Assembly: GCF_000696575.1 (NCBI RefSeq)
Contig: NZ_JMSQ01000039.1
Coordinates: 295,759 to 359,758, forward strand
DNA: 64,000 nt
Reading direction: 5' to 3'
Source of the DNA: Siccibacter colletis
GTDB lineage: Bacteria; Pseudomonadota; Gammaproteobacteria; Enterobacterales; Enterobacteriaceae
Part shown: positions 1-10,285 of the stretch, one piece after another
How the letters are laid out: each line of letters begins with the position of its first letter
How positions within the stretch are numbered: position 1 is the stretch's first letter
Position numbers and translations under genes: made by a program
The notes under the pieces: model-generated
Seen by the model: the letters and a program-made list of their open reading frames with translations, nothing else
The model's database searches: none
What the model was told of the DNA's origin: nothing

Positions 1-21
1 CCGGCTATCAGGTACAAATAA
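1..21 (+). CDS. gsiC: GsiC glutathione ABC transporter permease, last codons only
   Basis: The first 21 bases read in frame as Pro-Ala-Ile-Arg-Tyr-Lys-stop. This fits the usual C-terminus of a dipeptide-type ABC permease (a D-P-x-I-R-Y tail). It ends two bases before the gsiD start, as expected for the gsiABCD operon. Only the 3' end is in the window, so the identity rests mainly on position and the short tail. Confidence 0.6.
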   Translation, partial: PAIRYK

Positions 22-23
22 GG

Positions 24-935
24 ATGCGACTTTTTAACTGGCGTCGACAGGCGATCCTCAACGCGATGCCCGGCCTGCGCCCCGACAGCGTGCGCACCCC
101 AGGACGGGAGTTCTGGCGGCGGCTCAAACGTCAACCGACCGCGCTGGTTGCTGGCGCGTTTGTGCTGATACTGATTCTGGTGGCGATCGTCGCGCCCTGG
201 ATTGTGCCCTATGATGTTGCCAACTACTTCGACTATGACCGGCTGAATGAAGGCCCGTCGCTGATGCACTGGTTTGGCGTGGATTCGCTGGGGCGGGATA
301 TTTTCAGCCGGGTACTGGTCGGCGCACAAATCTCGCTGGCGGCCGGGGTGTTTGCCGTGCTGATTGGCGCGCTGATCGGCACCGTGCTGGGGCTGGTGGC
401 GGGTTATTACGAAGGCTGGTGGGATCGCATCATTATGCGCATCTGCGACGTGCTGTTTGCTTTTCCCGGCATCCTGCTGGCGATTGCGGTGGTGGCGGTG
501 ATGGGCAGCGGCATGGCGAACGTGATTATCGCCGTGGCGATCTTCAGTATTCCCGCCTTTGCCCGTCTGGTGCGCGGCAACACGCTGGTGCTGAAACACC
601 AGACCTTTATCGAGTCGGCGCGCAGCATCGGGGCATCCGATCGTACCATCCTGTTCCGGCATATTCTGCCGGGTACGGTCTCCTCGATCGTGGTCTACTT
701 CACCATGCGCATCGGCACCTCGATCATCTCCGCCGCCAGCCTGTCGTTTCTTGGCCTCGGCGCACAGCCGCCAACGCCGGAGTGGGGCGCGATGCTCAAC
801 GAGGCGCGGGCCGATATGGTGATGGCACCGCACGTGGCCCTGTTCCCGAGCCTGGCGATCTTCCTTACCGTACTGGCGTTTAACCTGCTCGGCGATGGCC
901 TGCGTGACGCACTCGATCCGAAGATAAAAGGGTAA
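24..935 (+). CDS. gsiD: GsiD, glutathione ABC transporter inner-membrane permease
   Basis: Inner-membrane permease that pairs with GsiC to carry glutathione (and related peptides) from the binding protein GsiB into the cytoplasm, powered by GsiA. The 303-residue length equals the E. coli protein. An N-terminal OppC-like cytoplasmic segment (about 1-40) is followed by a first membrane helix (about 41-62) and a BPD_transp_1 domain. The EAA loop that docks on the ATPase is at about residues 197-217 (E-S-A-R-S-I-G-A ... H-I-L-P). An AAGG lies directly before the ATG, inside the end of gsiC, so translation is probably coupled. A hairpin terminator follows. In E. coli the diguanylate cyclase/phosphodiesterase pair yliF/yliE lies next; here rimO follows at once. 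Confidence 0.96.
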   Translation: MRLFNWRRQAILNAMPGLRPDSVRTPGREFWRRLKRQPTALVAGAFVLILILVAIVAPWIVPYDVANYFDYDRLNEGPSLMHWFGVDSLGRDIFSRVLVGAQISLAAGVFAVLIGALIGTVLGLVAGYYEGWWDRIIMRICDVLFAFPGILLAIAVVAVMGSGMANVIIAVAIFSIPAFARLVRGNTLVLKHQTFIESARSIGASDRTILFRHILPGTVSSIVVYFTMRIGTSIISAASLSFLGLGAQPPTPEWGAMLNEARADMVMAPHVALFPSLAIFLTVLAFNLLGDGLRDALDPKIKG

Positions 936-966
936 TTTTCCGCCGAGCGGGCTTATACGACCCATA

Positions 967-993
967 AAAAAGGCTGCCAGTGGCAGCCTTTTT
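967..993. terminator. Bidirectional rho-independent terminator between gsiD and rimO
   Basis: A perfect 12-bp stem (AAAAAGGCTGCC / GGCAGCCTTTTT) with a 3-base loop gives a U-run on either strand. It lies between the convergent genes gsiD (+) and rimO (-) and can serve both. Confidence 0.9.
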
Positions 994-1006
994 CCGGTTC
1001 ACACGC

Positions 1007-2320
<1,314 letters not shown>

Positions 2321-2495
2321 GCTTATACGCTCACAAAGTAAACAGAAAAGAAAAAACCGGCAGATTCTACACGGGTTTAGCACAAGGCTCCACTGATGGT
2401 TAATGGCCCCGGCGGCTAAGATTAAGATTGTGTAAAAATTGTTCTCTCTCCCGGCTGGCTGGCTACCCTTATCGGGTGATATCGCAAAGGAGACT

Positions 2496-3614
2496 ATGAT
2501 GCCGATCCCCGCCCGCCGTTTACTGCTTTCCACGCTGCTGCTCACCCTGACCTGGCAGGCCAGCGCCGCCGGAGAGAAGGTTGAAGTGCTGCAAACCAAA
2601 CTTGATTACCCCTGGTCGCTGGCATTTTTGCCTGAAGATAAAGGAATGCTGATCACCCTGCGCGGCGGCCAGCTGCGCCACTGGCAGGCGGGCAAAGGCT
2701 TATCTGACCCGATTAGCGGCGTGCCGACCGTGTGGGCCAACGGCCAGGGCGGCCTGCTGGATGTGGTGCTGGCCCCGGATTTTGCCCAGAGCCGTAAGGT
2801 GTGGCTCAGCTTCTCCGAGGCGGATGCCGACGGCAAGGCGGGAACTGCCGCCGGGGTGGGGCGACTCAGTGACGATCTCTCCCGGCTGGAGGATTTTAAG
2901 GTGATGTTCCGCCAGCAACCGAAGCTCTCGACCGGCAACCACTTCGGCGGCCGTATGGTGTTTGACGGCAAAGGCTACCTCTATATTGCGCTGGGTGAGA
3001 ACAACCAGCGGCCCACCGCGCAGGAGCTGGATAAACTGCAGGGTAAACTGGTGCGCCTGACCGACGCGGGCGGCATTCCCGACGACAACCCTTATGTGGG
3101 CAAGGCGAATCACCGGCCGGAGATCTGGTCGTACGGCATTCGTAATCCGCAGGGGATGGCGATGAACCCGTGGAGCAATGCGCTGTGGCTCAACGAGCAT
3201 GGGCCGCGCGGCGGGGATGAGATCAACATTCCGGAGAAGGGGAAAAACTACGGCTGGCCGATCGCGACCTGGGGCATCAACTACAGCGGGTTCGCTATTC
3301 CCGAAGCGAAAGGGGAGATCGTCGCCGGAACCGAGCAGCCGGTTTATTACTGGAAGCACTCTCCGGCGGTGAGCGGCATGGCGTTCTACAATGCGGACCG
3401 CTTCCCACAGTGGAAAAATAAGCTGTTTATCGGCGCGCTCAAGGATAAGAACGTGATTCAGATGACGGTGAATGGCAATAAGGTTACCGAGGATGGGCGC
3501 ATTCTCGACGATCGCGGCCAGCGTATTCGCGACGTGCGCGTTGGCCCGGACGGCTACCTGTACGTGTTAACCGACGAGTCCGACGGCGAACTGCTGCGGG
3601 TCAGCCCGCAGTAA
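2496..3614 (+). CDS. yliI: YliI, PQQ-dependent soluble aldose sugar dehydrogenase, periplasmic
   Basis: Six-bladed beta-propeller glucose/sorbosone dehydrogenase (GSDH family). In E. coli it oxidises aldoses in the periplasm with PQQ and calcium. The start is the ATG at 2496 (tandem ATGATG) 7 bases after AAGGAG, giving 372 residues. A signal peptide is clear: two arginines, a leucine run and A-S-A-A around residue 25. Conserved stretches include [27 protein letters not shown] and [10 protein letters not shown]. Whether the host makes PQQ cannot be told from this window. An in-frame opening upstream to 2439 is not needed. Confidence 0.93.
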   Translation: MMPIPARRLLLSTLLLTLTWQASAAGEKVEVLQTKLDYPWSLAFLPEDKGMLITLRGGQLRHWQAGKGLSDPISGVPTVWANGQGGLLDVVLAPDFAQSRKVWLSFSEADADGKAGTAAGVGRLSDDLSRLEDFKVMFRQQPKLSTGNHFGGRMVFDGKGYLYIALGENNQRPTAQELDKLQGKLVRLTDAGGIPDDNPYVGKANHRPEIWSYGIRNPQGMAMNPWSNALWLNEHGPRGGDEINIPEKGKNYGWPIATWGINYSGFAIPEAKGEIVAGTEQPVYYWKHSPAVSGMAFYNADRFPQWKNKLFIGALKDKNVIQMTVNGNKVTEDGRILDDRGQRIRDVRVGPDGYLYVLTDESDGELLRVSPQ

Positions 3615-3616
3615 AA

Positions 3617-3800
3617 GGTGGGTGCACTCCGTTTACCCACCCTACGGGATGGCAGCAGTGGTAGGGTGGGTAAGCCTGCGCACCCACCATAAAAATAAAT
3701 CCCACGATGCCGGAGGGATGGCCCCGTCCGGCATCAAAACCGCCGCGTCATTTCCAGTAGGGTGGGTAAGCCTGCGCACCCACCACAAAACCAAATAACC
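3617..3800. repeat. Cluster of short inverted units flanking the large repeat (copy A side)
   Basis: Three GGTGGGT...ACCCACC inverted units (around 3617-3647, 3661-3688 and 3760-3784) surround a REP-like palindrome at 3706-3735 with arms GATGCCGGA/TCCGGCATC. The same GTAGGGTGGGTAA unit recurs at about 28.2, 34.6, 35.0 and 40.4 kb. The array lies just after the yliI stop codon in the convergent yliI/gstB gap. It may help end transcription of yliI, but I see no clean U-tract terminator. No protein-coding signal. Confidence 0.85.
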
Positions 3801-3821
3801 CATGCCAGAGGAATCGCCCCA

Positions 3822-4069
3822 TCCGGCATCAAAACCGCCGCGGCGCAGGCGTTGAGTCCGGGCTGGCGGTCGGGAACCGCCAGAGGGCGCGAGCCCCGGG
3901 ATGGGGTGTCGCGCCCGACCGGAAGCGAAACGCCGGAGACAAGGGTAGCCCGCAGGGCCGGTTTTAGTGGCCGGGAGCCGGGATGGTGAAGGGGGCGGCG
4001 GCGAGCCCCCTTCACCCGTTCACGAGCGGCGGTGTTTCCATGTAAGCGCGGTGCCACGGTGAACGGAAC
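3822..4069 (-). repeat. Large dispersed structured repeat, copy A (inverted relative to B and C)
   Basis: A 248-bp sequence that reappears at 34682-34930 and 40095-40343 with about ten differences per pair by hand alignment. In element orientation it holds: (1) a stem GTGAAGGGGG/CCCCCTTCAC with a 10-base loop; (2) a CCGG-rich segment; (3) a long nested stem with CGGTCGGG/CCCGACCG outside and GGGCGCGA/TCGCGCCC inside, with CCCC/GGGG at the tip; (4) an alternative stem TGGCGGT/ACCGCCA. It ends in a REP-like GATGCCGGA. Open frames across it are shadows of the repeat and are not called as genes. Mechanism of spread and function are unknown to me. Confidence 0.9.
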
Positions 4070-4107
4070 AACCACCGTACGAGCATAGCTAGCACACCCC
4101 AAACGGC

Positions 4108-4192
4108 GGGTGCGCAAGGTAAACGGCGGGTGCGCTGCGCTTACCCGCCCTACACCCGCCCTACACCCGCCCTACACCCGCTCTACACCTGT
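4108..4192. repeat. Inverted unit plus 11-bp tandem repeat (CCCGCCCTACA)
   Basis: GGCGGGTGCGC units face TTACCCGCCC. From about 4144 the unit CCCGCCCTACA is repeated in tandem about four times, the last copy degenerate (CCCGCTCTACA, then CCTGTCC). A related shorter array is at 28211-28250. It abuts the 3' end of gstB. No coding potential seen. Confidence 0.8.
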
Positions 4193-4225
4193 CCTGCAAC
4201 ATGAGCAATCGTCCGCCTGCCCCAC

Positions 4226-4852
4226 TCACGTCACCGGGATCATCACCACCTTTTGATACGTCGGACGTTCTGTAAGCTGCTCGCGCCAGCGCTCAAGGTT
4301 CGGGTATAACGGCCAGCTCACCCCGCAGTTGAACAGGTTCCAGATGTAGGGCGCGACCGCGATATCCCCGATGCCAAAGGCTTCACCGGAGAACCACGGC
4401 TGGCGGGCCAGCTCGCGATCCAGCAGGGCGAACAGCGCCTTGCACTCCTCAATCCCGCGATCGATCTCCTGCTGATTGCGCTGCTCCGGCAGTGTTCGCA
4501 CCAGCCCCATGAGAATTTTGCGGTGCGACGGGGCAAGGGTGGCCGCCGTCCAGTCCATCCATTTTTCCGCCTGGGCGCGGGCGGCCGGATCGTCGATCCA
4601 CAGGCGCTTCTGGCCATATTTTGCCGCCAGGTAGCGCACGATAGCGTTAGACTCCCACAGCACCAGCCCGGATTCATCATCGCGCAGGCAGGGCACCAGA
4701 CCGTTCGGGTTCATCTCAAGGTATTCAGCTGTGTTATTAATGCCGAAGGCTCCGCCGGCGGGGATCACGTTGTGGGGAAGCTCCAGCTCTTCCAGACACC
4801 ACAGCACTTTCTTTACGTTGGTCGAGTTGCCCCGGCCCCAGATGGTAATCAT
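4226..4852 (-). CDS. gstB: GstB-type glutathione S-transferase (YliJ)
   Basis: Cytosolic glutathione transferase; the E. coli protein dehalogenates bromoacetate-type electrophiles with glutathione. The N-terminal thioredoxin fold (about 1-80) has the S-T-N-V-K-K start of helix 1 and the G-site stretch [10 protein letters not shown]. An all-helical C-terminal domain follows. Two ATGs are possible. The one ending at 4858 touches the AGGAG with no spacing. The one at 4852 (M-I-T-I-W-G-R) has a 6-base gap and gives 208 residues, the E. coli length, so I choose it. It is convergent with yliI across the repeat cluster and divergent from dacC. Confidence 0.93.
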   Translation of the reverse strand: MITIWGRGNSTNVKKVLWCLEELELPHNVIPAGGAFGINNTAEYLEMNPNGLVPCLRDDESGLVLWESNAIVRYLAAKYGQKRLWIDDPAARAQAEKWMDWTAATLAPSHRKILMGLVRTLPEQRNQQEIDRGIEECKALFALLDRELARQPWFSGEAFGIGDIAVAPYIWNLFNCGVSWPLYPNLERWREQLTERPTYQKVVMIPVT

Positions 4853-5084
4853 GCGCATCTCCTGTGAGGTTTTTTTGGCTTAACCCATCGTCTGCTAATC
4901 ATAACAAATACGCAACAGTTGCCGGGAATTTGCTCCGCTTGCGCTTTTGTTTAAGCGCCCTCGCACAAACTTTAAAAACTTTACTTCCATGCTGTTTCCC
5001 TGGGGCTATTTGTGCGGTTTACTCACCGCTTAGCCTAATCAGGTGATTTGTAATGATTTTTGGAACGGACCTCGGGTGAGACCT

Positions 5085-6290
5085 ATGACCTTTTTCTCTT
5101 TTTTATCAACGTTCAGGGGTGTGGCAGCGTCGGGCGCGCTGCTGTTATGCATGATGCCAGCGGCGCACGCCGCCGAACCACCGGCACCACCGCAGCTGGA
5201 AGCCCGGGCGTGGATTTTGATGGATTACGCCAGCGGTAAAGTGCTGGCCGAAGGCAACGCCGATGAAAAACTCGATCCGGCGAGCCTGACCAAACTGATG
5301 ACCAGCTACGTGGTAGGCCACGCGCTGAAGTCGGGAAAGATTCAGCTAAGTGATATGGTAACCGTGGGGAAAGACGCCTGGGCGACGGGTAATCCGGCGC
5401 TGCGCGGCTCCTCGCTGATGTTCCTCAAGCCGGGGGATCAGGTTTCGGTGGCGGACCTGAATAAAGGCGTCATCATCCAGTCAGGTAACGACGCCAGCAT
5501 TGCCATTGCCGATTACGTGGCGGGGAGTCAGGATTCGTTCATCGGCCTGATGAACGGCTATGCGCGCCAGCTCGGACTCACCAGCACCACCTTTAAAACC
5601 GTGCACGGCCTTGATGCGCCGGGGCAGTTCAGCACCGCGCGCGATATGGCGAAGCTTGCTCAGGCGATGATCCGCGATGTGCCGGAAGAGTACGCGATCC
5701 ATAAAGAGAAATCGTTCACCTTCAACAACATCCGCCAGCCGAACCGCAACCGCCTGCTGTGGAGCAGCAACCTCAACGTGGACGGCATGAAAACCGGCAC
5801 CACCGCCGGGGCAGGCTATAACCTTGTGGCCTCGGCAACCCAGGGCGATATGCGCCTGATTTCCGTGGTGCTGGGTACCAAAACCGATGCGATTCGCTTC
5901 CGCGAGTCGGAGTCGCTCCTGACCTGGGGTTTCCGCTTCTTCGAAACCGTCAATCCGATTAAACCCGGCAGCACCTTTGTGTCCCAGCGCGTCTGGTTCG
6001 GTAATACCCCGGAGGTGAAGCTCGGTACCGGAGATAACACCGCCATTACCATTCCACGCGGTCAGCTCAGTAACCTGAAAGCCAGCTTTACCTTAAACGA
6101 GCCGCAGCTCACCGCGCCGCTGAAAAAAGGCCAGGTCGTAGGGCGCATCGATTATCAGCTCGACGGCAAAACCGTCGAGCAGCATCCGCTGATGGTGATG
6201 GAAGCGGTGGAAGAGGGCGGCTTCTTCAGCCGGATCTGGGATATGGTGCAGCTCAAACTCAATCAGTGGTTCGGCGATCTCTTCTCCTGA
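5085..6290 (+). CDS. dacC: DacC, D-alanyl-D-alanine carboxypeptidase (PBP6)
   Basis: Periplasmic penicillin-binding protein that trims the terminal D-Ala from peptidoglycan pentapeptides. The catalytic motifs are all present: S-L-T-K at 67-70, S-G-N at 133-135 and K-T-G at 236-238. A signal peptide ends around A-H-A-A (residue 30). The C-terminal PBP5-like beta domain ends in an amphipathic membrane anchor ([12 protein letters not shown]). I place the start at the ATG at 5085, giving 401 residues. The frame extends to 5043, but that adds residues before a well-formed signal peptide. The ribosome-binding site is weak (GGTGAG). It converges on deoR with a 9-bp gap and no obvious terminator between. 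Confidence 0.96.
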   Translation: MTFFSFLSTFRGVAASGALLLCMMPAAHAAEPPAPPQLEARAWILMDYASGKVLAEGNADEKLDPASLTKLMTSYVVGHALKSGKIQLSDMVTVGKDAWATGNPALRGSSLMFLKPGDQVSVADLNKGVIIQSGNDASIAIADYVAGSQDSFIGLMNGYARQLGLTSTTFKTVHGLDAPGQFSTARDMAKLAQAMIRDVPEEYAIHKEKSFTFNNIRQPNRNRLLWSSNLNVDGMKTGTTAGAGYNLVASATQGDMRLISVVLGTKTDAIRFRESESLLTWGFRFFETVNPIKPGSTFVSQRVWFGNTPEVKLGTGDNTAITIPRGQLSNLKASFTLNEPQLTAPLKKGQVVGRIDYQLDGKTVEQHPLMVMEAVEEGGFFSRIWDMVQLKLNQWFGDLFS

Positions 6291-6299
6291 TCCACTCTC

Positions 6300-7061
6300 C
6301 TACCACAGCAACTCAACGTTTTCGTCTCTGGCGAACGCCACAAACTCATTGTCCGGACGCTGGTCCGTGACAATGAGGCTGAAGGCGTTGACCGGCCCCA
6401 TGCAGGCCGGGCGAATCTCGCCAAATTTACTGCTGTCCACCACCAGCACGTGCTGCTGCGCGTGCTCCAGCGCCCAGTGTTTAACCGGCAGCTCATCAAG
6501 ATTAAAGCAGGTCACGCCCTGACGTGGGGTTATCCCGGCGGCAGAGAAAAAAGCGATGTCCGGGCAGAGGTTGCGCAGGGTTTCGTTAAAGTTGAGTGGC
6601 CTGAAGATGGCGTTGCTGGCGTGAAACTCGCCGCCGCAGAGGATCACCCGGCAATGGGGTTTCTCCTGCAGCGCCATAAAGGTGTTAAGCGAATAGCAGA
6701 TGCCGGTAAACGGCAGGTCGTCATCCAGCGCGGCGATAATCCACGGGGTGGTGGTGCCGCAGTCAAAGAACAGCGTCTGATGCGGGCGCACCAGCGCGGC
6801 GGCGCGGGCGGCAGCCTTGCGCTTCTCGTCGACAAAACGGGTTTTTTGATCGCTCAGCAGATAGTGGCTGGATGCGCTGCGCGGCTCCAGCACGATATAG
6901 CCACCGAGCAGCACCACCGGCGCGCTGTGGGCATTGAGATCGCGACGAATGGTCATCTCGGATACCCCCAGCAGGGCGGCGGCCTCTTTAAGATGCAGTT
7001 TGTCGCGGCGTTTTAATGCCTGAATGAGCTGGCTGATTCGCTCGTCGCGCCGTGTTTCCAT
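6300..7061 (-). CDS. deoR: DeoR, deoxyribose-5-phosphate-responsive repressor
   Basis: Repressor of the deoxyribonucleoside catabolic operon deoCABD in E. coli, induced by deoxyribose-5-phosphate. A DeoR-type N-terminal helix-turn-helix is at about residues 22-43 (L-K-E-A-A-A-L-L-G-V-S-E-M-T-I-R-R-D). A sugar-phosphate isomerase-like sensor follows, with the D-C-G-T-T-T-P-W-I stretch. Length 253 against 252 in E. coli. It begins near ybjG in the same orientation (ybjG ends at 7113). Confidence 0.95.
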   Translation of the reverse strand: METRRDERISQLIQALKRRDKLHLKEAAALLGVSEMTIRRDLNAHSAPVVLLGGYIVLEPRSASSHYLLSDQKTRFVDEKRKAAARAAALVRPHQTLFFDCGTTTPWIIAALDDDLPFTGICYSLNTFMALQEKPHCRVILCGGEFHASNAIFRPLNFNETLRNLCPDIAFFSAAGITPRQGVTCFNLDELPVKHWALEHAQQHVLVVDSSKFGEIRPACMGPVNAFSLIVTDQRPDNEFVAFARDENVELLW

Positions 7062-7112
7062 GATGCCTCACGCTGAATGTTTCAGCCGATCATGTTACCC
7101 GGCGCAACGGGG

Positions 7113-7721
7113 TTAGTCACGCACCCAGCCCTTGCGGATCGGCAGGGCAAAGCAGATGCGATACGCGCGCAGCGCCAGCTGAGAAATAAATGCCCCGGCG
7201 TGATGCCAGCACATCTGCGCCGCCAGACAGGCCACCATACCCACCAGCAGACCGCCCAGCATATCCAGCGGCCAGTGCACGCCAAGATAGACCCGCGACC
7301 AGGCGACCAGCAGTGCCACGGCGCCCATCAGCACGCCGGACCACAGACGGTGCCAGCACAGGAACGCCAGCGCGAAAGTGAAGATAACCGTGCCGTGATC
7401 GCTGGGGTAAGAGTAGTCGGGGGCGTGATGCAGGAAGTTATAGCCCACGCCTTCGACAAAGGGCCGATCGTGCGGGAACAGCTGACCGAGCGTCCAGGAG
7501 AGCGCCACGCTGAAAATCAGCGCCAGCGCGGTTTTCATTACCATCACCCGCTGTTGCCCGACGTGGCGGCGCGGCCCCCACAGCCAGAGCGCCACCACCA
7601 GCAGCGGGGCAACGACAATCAGATCCTTTGCCGCCCAGGTGGCGAAGTGGATCAGCCACTGTGGGGAGGATGGCGTGGCATTCAGCAGATAAAACAGCGT
7701 GTGGTTAAGGTCTTCCATCAT
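7113..7721 (-). CDS. ybjG: YbjG, undecaprenyl-pyrophosphate phosphatase of the PAP2 family
   Basis: Inner-membrane phosphatase that recycles undecaprenyl pyrophosphate to the monophosphate lipid carrier; in E. coli it acts beside BacA and PgpB. The PAP2 signature is complete: F-P-H-D-R-P-F, then P-S-D-H-G-T, then S-R-V-Y-L-G-V-H-W-P-L-D. About five hydrophobic helices. The tandem ATG at 7719-7721 follows GGAGAG by about 9 bases and gives 202 residues (E. coli 198). The frame is open further upstream to 7883, but that stretch is a structured leader without homology. Confidence 0.93.
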   Translation of the reverse strand: MMEDLNHTLFYLLNATPSSPQWLIHFATWAAKDLIVVAPLLVVALWLWGPRRHVGQQRVMVMKTALALIFSVALSWTLGQLFPHDRPFVEGVGYNFLHHAPDYSYPSDHGTVIFTFALAFLCWHRLWSGVLMGAVALLVAWSRVYLGVHWPLDMLGGLLVGMVACLAAQMCWHHAGAFISQLALRAYRICFALPIRKGWVRD

Positions 7722-7770
7722 CGTGAAACACTCTCCAGATAAAACAGGCAGCGAGCGGACACTCGCCACC

Positions 7771-7792
7771 GGATACGGCTCCAGCCGTATCC
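7771..7792 (-). promoter_or_regulatory. Perfect palindrome in the ybjG leader
   Basis: GGATACGGCT, two bases, AGCCGTATCC: a perfect 10-bp inverted repeat about 50 bp upstream of the ybjG start, followed toward the gene by a weaker GCGAG/CTCGC pairing and a TTTT run. It could be a leader hairpin or an operator. The rest of 7722-8090 holds no gene that I can support; it must carry the divergent ybjG and mdfA promoters. Confidence 0.55.
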
Positions 7793-8090
7793 GCCAGCCC
7801 TTACGGGTGAAACGCGCTGCCAGCGCAGCACGAAGGAAAAGTCGCACAGCATAAAAGCTACGCGCGACAGCTAACAGCGGCATACTCCTGGTTTGCCCTG
7901 AGGGCAGGGAAAATCAGACAGTTGCAGCTAAACGCTGAGGTCATGCAGGGCCAGCGTAACGCCACTGGCTTAAAGGATCCTTAACGGGAATGAAACGGCG
8001 GCACGAAACGGGAAAATCGACCAGAATGTAGTATCGCTGTGTCGGCCATTTCATTACACTCTGCGCGAAAATCGTGGATGAAGAGTCGGT

Positions 8091-9326
8091 ATGGAAAACA
8101 ATCACCTGTCTGCTAAACGCCTTGGGCGTCAGGCGCTGCTGTTCCCGCTGTGTCTGGTGCTGTATGAGTTCTCAACCTATATCGGCAACGATATGATCCA
8201 ACCCGGCATGCTGACGGTGGCCGAGCAGTATCAGGCCGGCGTTGAGTGGGTGCCAACGTCAATGACGGCTTACCTTGCTGGCGGCATGTTCCTGCAGTGG
8301 CTGCTCGGACCGCTGTCGGACCGCATCGGGCGTCGTCCGGTGATGCTGGCCGGGGTGATCTGGTTTATGGTCACCTGCCTTGCCACGCTGCTGGCGCAAA
8401 ACATCGAGCAGTTTACCGCGCTGCGCTTCCTGCAGGGCATCAGCCTCTGCTTTATCGGTGCGGTGGGCTATGCGGCGATCCAGGAGTCGTTCGAGGAGGC
8501 GGTGTGCATCAAGATCACGGCGCTGATGGCGAACGTGGCGCTGATTGCGCCGCTGCTCGGGCCGCTGGTGGGGGCCGCCTGGATACACGTTGCGCCGTGG
8601 GAGATGATGTTTGTGCTGTTCGCGGTGCTGGCGGCAATCTCCTTCTTCGGACTGGCGAAGGCGATGCCGGAAACCGCGACCCGGCTCGGCGAGAAGCTCT
8701 CCATGAAAGAGCTGTGGCGCGACTATAAGCTGGTGCTGAAAAACGTGCGCTTCGTGGCGGGGTCGCTGGGGATTGGCTTTGTCAGCCTGCCGCTGCTGGC
8801 GTGGATTGCTCAGTCACCGGTGATCATCATCAGCGGGGAAGGGTTGAGCACTTATGAATACGGGCTGTTGCAGGTGCCGATTTTCGGGGCGCTGATCGTT
8901 GGTAACCTGGTGCTGGCGAAGCTGACGGCACGTCGCACGGTGCGCGCGCTGATTATTCTTGGCGGCGGGCCGATTGTGTTCGGGCTGGTGCTGGCGGCGT
9001 TCGCCACGGTGTTCTCGGCGCACGCTTATCTGTGGATGACCGCCGGGCTGAGCGTCTATGCCTTCGGCATCGGTCTTGCTAACGCCGGGCTGGTGCGCCT
9101 GACGCTGTTCGCCAGCGACATGAGTAAAGGCACGGTGTCGGCAGCCATGGGTATGTTGCAGATGCTGATCTTCACCGTCGGCATTGAGGTGAGCAAGCAC
9201 GCGTGGGTTGGCGGCGGCAACGGGCTGTTCAGCCTGTTCAATCTCGCCTGCGGCATCCTGTGGCTCGGGCTGATGGTGATTTTTCTGCGCGATAAGCGCG
9301 TGGGCAGTGGGTTACAGCCGCAGTAA
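8091..9326 (+). CDS. mdfA: MdfA (Cmr), multidrug/proton antiporter of the major facilitator superfamily
   Basis: Twelve-helix inner-membrane antiporter that expels cationic lipophilic drugs and chloramphenicol in exchange for protons. The functionally important membrane carboxylates of E. coli MdfA, Glu-26 and Asp-34, fall at the same numbers here ([10 protein letters not shown]). MFS motif [12 protein letters not shown], follows helix 2. Length 411 against 410. GAAGAG lies 5 bases before the ATG. It ends close to an inverted-repeat element and converges on ybjI. Confidence 0.96.
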   Translation: MENNHLSAKRLGRQALLFPLCLVLYEFSTYIGNDMIQPGMLTVAEQYQAGVEWVPTSMTAYLAGGMFLQWLLGPLSDRIGRRPVMLAGVIWFMVTCLATLLAQNIEQFTALRFLQGISLCFIGAVGYAAIQESFEEAVCIKITALMANVALIAPLLGPLVGAAWIHVAPWEMMFVLFAVLAAISFFGLAKAMPETATRLGEKLSMKELWRDYKLVLKNVRFVAGSLGIGFVSLPLLAWIAQSPVIIISGEGLSTYEYGLLQVPIFGALIVGNLVLAKLTARRTVRALIILGGGPIVFGLVLAAFATVFSAHAYLWMTAGLSVYAFGIGLANAGLVRLTLFASDMSKGTVSAAMGMLQMLIFTVGIEVSKHAWVGGGNGLFSLFNLACGILWLGLMVIFLRDKRVGSGLQPQ

Positions 9327-9332
9327 GGCGCC

Positions 9333-9464
9333 GGGTTCGTTGCAACGCAGCGCCGTTCAGATCGAGATACACGGGGCGACCACCGGGTTCGGCGCCCCTC
9401 CGGGGACCAAATCCCGCTGTTTCCCCTAAAATGAAGCACCGGAGCTGCGTTGACAACGAACCCT
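9333..9464. repeat. ~132-bp element with terminal inverted repeats (MITE-like)
   Basis: The ends are near-perfect inverted copies: GGGTTCGTTG-CAACGCAGC at the left and the complement of GGGTTCGTTGTCAACGCAGC at the right (one base inserted). Inside is a GGGGCG/CGCCCC pairing. It fills the gap between convergent mdfA and ybjI and has no ORF of its own. I see no convincing target-site duplication. Only one copy lies in this window, so its mobility is inferred. It could also act as a bidirectional terminator. Confidence 0.6.
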
Positions 9465-9469
9465 TAGCG

Positions 9470-10285
9470 CTAACGATCAAACGGCGGCTTGCCGTCGAGG
9501 ATCTGGTCGATAATCTCCAGCACGCCCTCTTCGTTATTCGCCGGTGCCTGATAAGGCGCTACCGCCTTGATGCGGTCTGGCGCATTGCGCATCGCAAAGC
9601 CGTATCCCGCCTGGCGCAGCATCTCGACATCATTCCCGCCGTCGCCGAAGGTCACCACTTCCTCATCCTTAATGTCCCACTGTTGTTGCAGCAGGCGCAG
9701 GCCGTTGGCCTTGTGCACGCCGGGGATGATCAGATCGATGGAGCCGTGCCCGCTGGACACCGGCACCACGATGCCTTCCAGCGCGGTGGTCAGGTCATCC
9801 ATAGTTTTCAGCAATTCGTTGTCCGGCAGGTTCAGCGCAAACTTAAAGAAAATGTCGTCGATATTGTTGAAGCTCTCCACCAGCTCCAGCCGGTGGTAGT
9901 AGCGCGCCGCCATACGCTTAAACGCATCATCATAGCTGGCGAGGGTATAGCCGCTGTTTTTGCCGCAGGTGATCACCTGGACCCAGGGCAGCGTCTGGAG
10001 ATGATCGAGCACGGTCTGCACCTCTTCGCCGCTCAGCTCGCCGTTGAAGATATCCCGGCCCTCGCTCACCACCCAGCCGCCGTTCTCCGCCACAAATGAG
10101 ATCTCATGGGCGATCTCCGGGAAGAAGGAGATGAGCTGGTAGTACTGGTTGCCGCTGGCGACCACAAAGCGGATCTCCTGCTCCTTCATGCGCGCGTACT
10201 GCGCCAGAAAACGCGCGCGGTTGTAGCTTTTATCATCGTTGAGAAAGGTGCCATCCATGTCGACAGCGATCAGTTTCACGGCCAT
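9470..10285 (-). CDS. ybjI: YbjI, HAD-superfamily sugar-phosphate phosphatase (Cof type)
   Basis: Cytoplasmic haloacid-dehalogenase-type phosphatase; the E. coli protein hydrolyses FMN and some sugar phosphates. HAD motif I is D-M-D-G-T-F near the N-terminus, with the nucleophile Asp and the acid/base Asp two residues apart. Motif IV is F-G-D-G-G-N-D-V-E-M-L. The cap between them is Cof type. GGAGG sits 7 bases before the ATG at 10283-10285, giving 271 residues as in E. coli; an upstream TTG is ignored. The start overlaps the ybjJ stop by one base (TGATG), so the two are translationally coupled. Confidence 0.94.
   Translation of the reverse strand: MAVKLIAVDMDGTFLNDDKSYNRARFLAQYARMKEQEIRFVVASGNQYYQLISFFPEIAHEISFVAENGGWVVSEGRDIFNGELSGEEVQTVLDHLQTLPWVQVITCGKNSGYTLASYDDAFKRMAARYYHRLELVESFNNIDDIFFKFALNLPDNELLKTMDDLTTALEGIVVPVSSGHGSIDLIIPGVHKANGLRLLQQQWDIKDEEVVTFGDGGNDVEMLRQAGYGFAMRNAPDRIKAVAPYQAPANNEEGVLEIIDQILDGKPPFDR

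Noticed and set aside
4037-4200. Possible CRISPR array from the regular CCCGCCCTACA units
   Set aside because: Units are 11 bp with no spacers and no cas genes; it is a simple tandem repeat.
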